Source: Anaerolineae bacterium (GTDB taxonomy: Bacteria; Chloroflexota; Anaerolineae; Aggregatilineales; UBA2796). From it: a stretch of 9,436 nt of DNA. Positions 8,201-9,436 of this stretch are shown one piece after another. The stretch's first letter is position 1. Each line of letters begins with the position of its first letter. The stretch covers positions 1 to 9,436 of the forward strand of contig JADZBY010000041.1 in the NCBI GenBank assembly GCA_020851855.1, given 5' to 3'. The translations under genes and the position numbers were made by a program. The notes beneath the pieces were generated by a model, which worked only from the letters and a program-made list of their open reading frames with translations, had not been told where the DNA came from and did not search any database.

Positions 8201-9436
8201 GCAGCTTGGCTTTGATCTGGTGCACCAGTCGGTGTCCACCTACCAGATCGGCGGGCTGCGCATCCACGATCAGACGCTGCCGACGTTCAACGTGCCCGCC
8301 TGGGTCAACGAGTGGGAGTCCGAAGAGGCGTTCAGCGTCTATGACCATCCCGCCGTCTTCGTCTTCAAGAAAGACCCGGCCCGCTACAGCAGCGCGACCG
8401 TAGCCGACGTGCTCGGCGCGCACCCGCTCAATGATTCGAGCATGGTATCTCTGCGCGCCGAAGACCCGACGCTGATCGGCATCATTCGCTGGGGCGCGCT
8501 GGAAACGACCGCCGCGCCCACCGGCCTGATGATGGACGATACGCTGCGCGACATTCAGACGCAGGGCGGCACGTACAGCAACCTGTTCAACCGCGACTGG
8601 CTGGTGAACGCCCAGCCGGTGCTCAGCGTGGCGGCGTGGTGGTTGGCCATGCTCGCCTTCGGTTGGGCCGTGTGGCCGATCCTGTACTTCCTGCTGCCCG
8701 CCCTGCCGGACCGGGCCTATCCGTTCGCCAAGATCGCCGGGTTGCTGCTCGTCTCGTGGATCGCCTGGGTGGGCGGCTCGCTGAAGTTCCTCACCTGGTC
8801 GCAAGGCGGCCTGTTCTTGATCATGCTGGCCGTCGCGGCCTTCAGCGCGGCGCTGGTCTGGCGGCGGCGCGTCGAGTTTTTCGCCTACGTGCGCCAGAAC
8901 ATCCGCCACCTGATCGTGATCGAGGGCATCACGCTGCTGCTGTTCGTCGCCTTCCTGTTGGTGCGGCTCGGCAACCCGGACCTGTGGGCGCAGACGCTCG
9001 GCGGCGAAAAGCCGATGAACTTCGCCTACTTCAACGCCGTTCTGCGCAGCACCGTCTTCCCGCCCTATGACCCGTGGTACGCGGGCGGGTACATGAACTA
9101 TTACTATTACGGCTATGTGCTGGTCGGCGCGCCGGTCAAGTTGCTCGGCATCATGCCGTCGGTCGCCTACAACCTGATCGTGCCCACCCTCTTCGCCCTG
9201 ACGGGCATCGGCGCGTTCTCGCTGGCCTTCAATCTGGCCGCCGCGCGCTGGTTCCGCCGCGACGAGCCGGGCAGCGATGCGCCGGACGCCCCGCCCGCCG
9301 CGCGCCGTTGTTTTGCCCTGCGCGTGCCGGGCGCAAACCCGTATGTGGCCGGCGCGCTGGCGCTGCTGGTGTGTGTCGTGCTCGGCAACCTGGGCACGCC
9401 CGCCGTCTTCCTGACCGGCGTGGTGCGCGCGGGCGG
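5268..9436 (+). CDS. Giant glycosyltransferase (family 39-like) - DUF2298 / Chlor_Arch_YYY fusion, 3' end beyond window
   Basis: An uninterrupted frame of 1389 codons, open at the right edge. N-terminal half: a span at about 20-38, then HPDE (52-55), the typical external-loop acidic motif of family-39/83 glycosyltransferases. A long loop and spans at about 202-219 and 226-243 lead to SHFWTMDAF (244-252), typical of the family. More spans run to about 484, followed by a charged cytoplasmic loop (485-544) and a last span near 545-565. Residues 566-1120 are probably extracytoplasmic: RVSASHWI (577-584) as in relatives, two similar beta-rich segments (631-724 and 769-872), and an acidic/Tyr-rich segment from about 912. 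C-terminal half from 1124: renewed membrane spans with EKPMNF (1247-1252), PPYDPWYAGGYMN (1265-1277), YYYYG (1278-1282) and AYNL, all hallmarks of DUF2298 (PF10060 / TIGR03662), whose function is unknown. Sugar transfer at the outer membrane face is inferred. The missing part should complete the DUF2298 core. Confidence 0.88.
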   Translation, partial: MQSASEASTRSHHARRVFLENAFIAAALVVIALAAIYFRFVGQNWDDFTHLHPDERHLTQVAERVGTGGLQPTGPDADAQMRRCLERYPESGGVGPFFDAQCSNWYPRNVGFGIHVYGELPLFVVRIAAEVTREVHVAQIRLNACTALPDSPGFGECFSAAQSDDVSNPLVQQINASLGPEDFSVALNWSGYNGIHLVGRSVSAIAELLSLIFVFLTGRALYNKWVGLLAAAFAAAAVFPIQLSHFWTMDAFTNLPLMIGSYFAVRAMKRGKLLDFALFGVGFGGALASRINTLPLFGVIVLAAMIYAAPAIDRRIARPERMRLVQRGLTGIVLAMFVTLVVFRLTNPHAFVGGPGVAGFFNLIPHRPFLDDMAQAQYLTSGKADFPPNNQWASRTSYLFPARNIVLWGLGLPLGLMAWFGVAWAALQMLRNRPGWTRHALIVAWVLVYFGYMGRQWVMTMRYYMPLYPFLAIMAAWALVELVTRARRGLPVAGYAAREDGAMLPRRTSPGVDSDLGNEAQGSWREVFPESPQRAESAAGWRRWAYAGAVGLLVFTLAFTYVWAAAFTSIYRKQLTRVSASHWILQNVPSALSVRMTPDDGGEARLVNMPFWATGQSANATPYHSGERAIAPFVAPSAQVDRVIVHQLLDTTRQGEAKTFHAAIAADQNGASILATGQIEGDFGSGDAVYGSGHTIALDRPAPLIPGGSYFLVTWSDAPLTVLRLPSQAADFTVADGTNGPTAGVVLPDNPALETGQASTALGAIPTSVQFTAPFAGTFDRIEIAHLRNPLADARDTALNVTLSDGASGDLLARGALRIPAEQANNTARSPLGDPASIVLDNPVRLAADQSLTVALSTADGGPAIISGAVIATEGPWDDAVPAKICALPGGMPWSEDLPPGMADLAACDGVDPWGLYYRGEELYLSAEDDYQKQQIMQTVLDETDYLTISSNRFYDTVTRMPTRYPMSVNYYKALFSGQLGFDLVHQSVSTYQIGGLRIHDQTLPTFNVPAWVNEWESEEAFSVYDHPAVFVFKKDPARYSSATVADVLGAHPLNDSSMVSLRAEDPTLIGIIRWGALETTAAPTGLMMDDTLRDIQTQGGTYSNLFNRDWLVNAQPVLSVAAWWLAMLAFGWAVWPILYFLLPALPDRAYPFAKIAGLLLVSWIAWVGGSLKFLTWSQGGLFLIMLAVAAFSAALVWRRRVEFFAYVRQNIRHLIVIEGITLLLFVAFLLVRLGNPDLWAQTLGGEKPMNFAYFNAVLRSTVFPPYDPWYAGGYMNYYYYGYVLVGAPVKLLGIMPSVAYNLIVPTLFALTGIGAFSLAFNLAAARWFRRDEPGSDAPDAPPAARRCFALRVPGANPYVAGALALLVCVVLGNLGTPAVFLTGVVRAG
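7158..7439 (+). repeat. Beta-rich segment, copy 1 of a diverged tandem pair (protein level)
   Basis: Residues 631-724 of the fusion protein, running from APFVAPSAQVDRVIV to about TVLRL. Order of elements: F-x-AP-x-A, then DRVIV, Thr-rich, an Ala/Ile strand, an Asp turn, ILATG, a Gly/Ser-rich loop, IALDRP and GGSYFLV. The same order recurs in the next segment. Alternating hydrophobic residues suggest beta strands, perhaps a jelly-roll or sugar-binding fold, but the fold is not established from sequence. Confidence 0.45.
7572..7883 (+). repeat. Beta-rich segment, copy 2 of a diverged tandem pair (protein level)
   Basis: Residues 769-872 of the fusion protein, running from VQFTAPFAGTFDRIEI to SGAVIATEG. 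It matches copy 1 element by element: F-x-AP-x-A, DRIEI, Thr/Ala, LNVTLSDG, LLARG, a polar loop, IVLDNP, ADQSLTVAL. The two copies are well diverged and show no obvious nucleotide repeat, so any duplication is old. Confidence 0.45.

Noticed and set aside
8006..8403. Short plus-strand frames within the fusion gene
   Set aside because: Out-of-frame shadows. The main frame is continuous from 5268 to the edge, with conserved motifs on both sides.
7755..8909. 384-codon open frame on the minus strand
   Set aside because: Antisense to the exported part and first DUF2298 spans of the fusion gene. It has no recognisable domain and shadow-type composition.

Overview
The window is GC-rich (roughly two thirds G+C), compact bacterial DNA with four protein-coding genes in two divergent transcription units. 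No RNA genes, mobile elements, CRISPR arrays or long nucleotide repeats were seen. The best taxonomic guess is a member of Chloroflexota, probably of Anaerolineae type. This rests on two things: very large multi-membrane-span glycosyltransferase-like proteins, and a C-terminal DUF2298 / 'Chlor_Arch_YYY' domain, a family described mainly from Chloroflexi and Archaea. It is inference from protein families; there is no rRNA to confirm it.

Left unit, minus strand (2323 down to 1). A good sigma-70-type promoter (TTGATC, 17-base spacer, TATAAT) precedes a leader of about 135 nt, and the leader holds a terminator-like GC hairpin. Next comes a 475-residue RseP-type site-2 protease (M50 family, HELGH zinc motif, two PDZ-like domains). 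After 41 nt comes a HEAT-repeat protein that starts at 683 and runs off the left edge. The two genes are probably co-transcribed.

Centre (2153-2498). This is a 346-base divergent intergenic region holding the minus-strand promoter and leader hairpin, plus a perfect TATAAT box for the plus-strand unit.

Right unit, plus strand (2499 to beyond 9436). An 894-residue multi-span membrane protein resembling family-39/ArnT-type glycosyltransferases is followed after 84 nt by a giant open frame. That frame starts at 5268 and is still open at the right edge (1389 codons seen). It joins a second glycosyltransferase-like membrane half (HPDE motif at residues 52-55) through a large, probably extracytoplasmic, region to a DUF2298 membrane half with the signature YYYYG. 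The extracytoplasmic region contains what looks like a tandem pair of beta-rich domains.

Working model (inference). The right unit builds or transfers sugars from lipid-linked donors on the outer face of the membrane, for cell-surface polysaccharide or protein glycosylation. The left unit is a membrane-protease regulatory or quality-control module. The most unusual object is the glycosyltransferase / twin beta-domain / DUF2298 fusion, whose C-terminal part has no known function.
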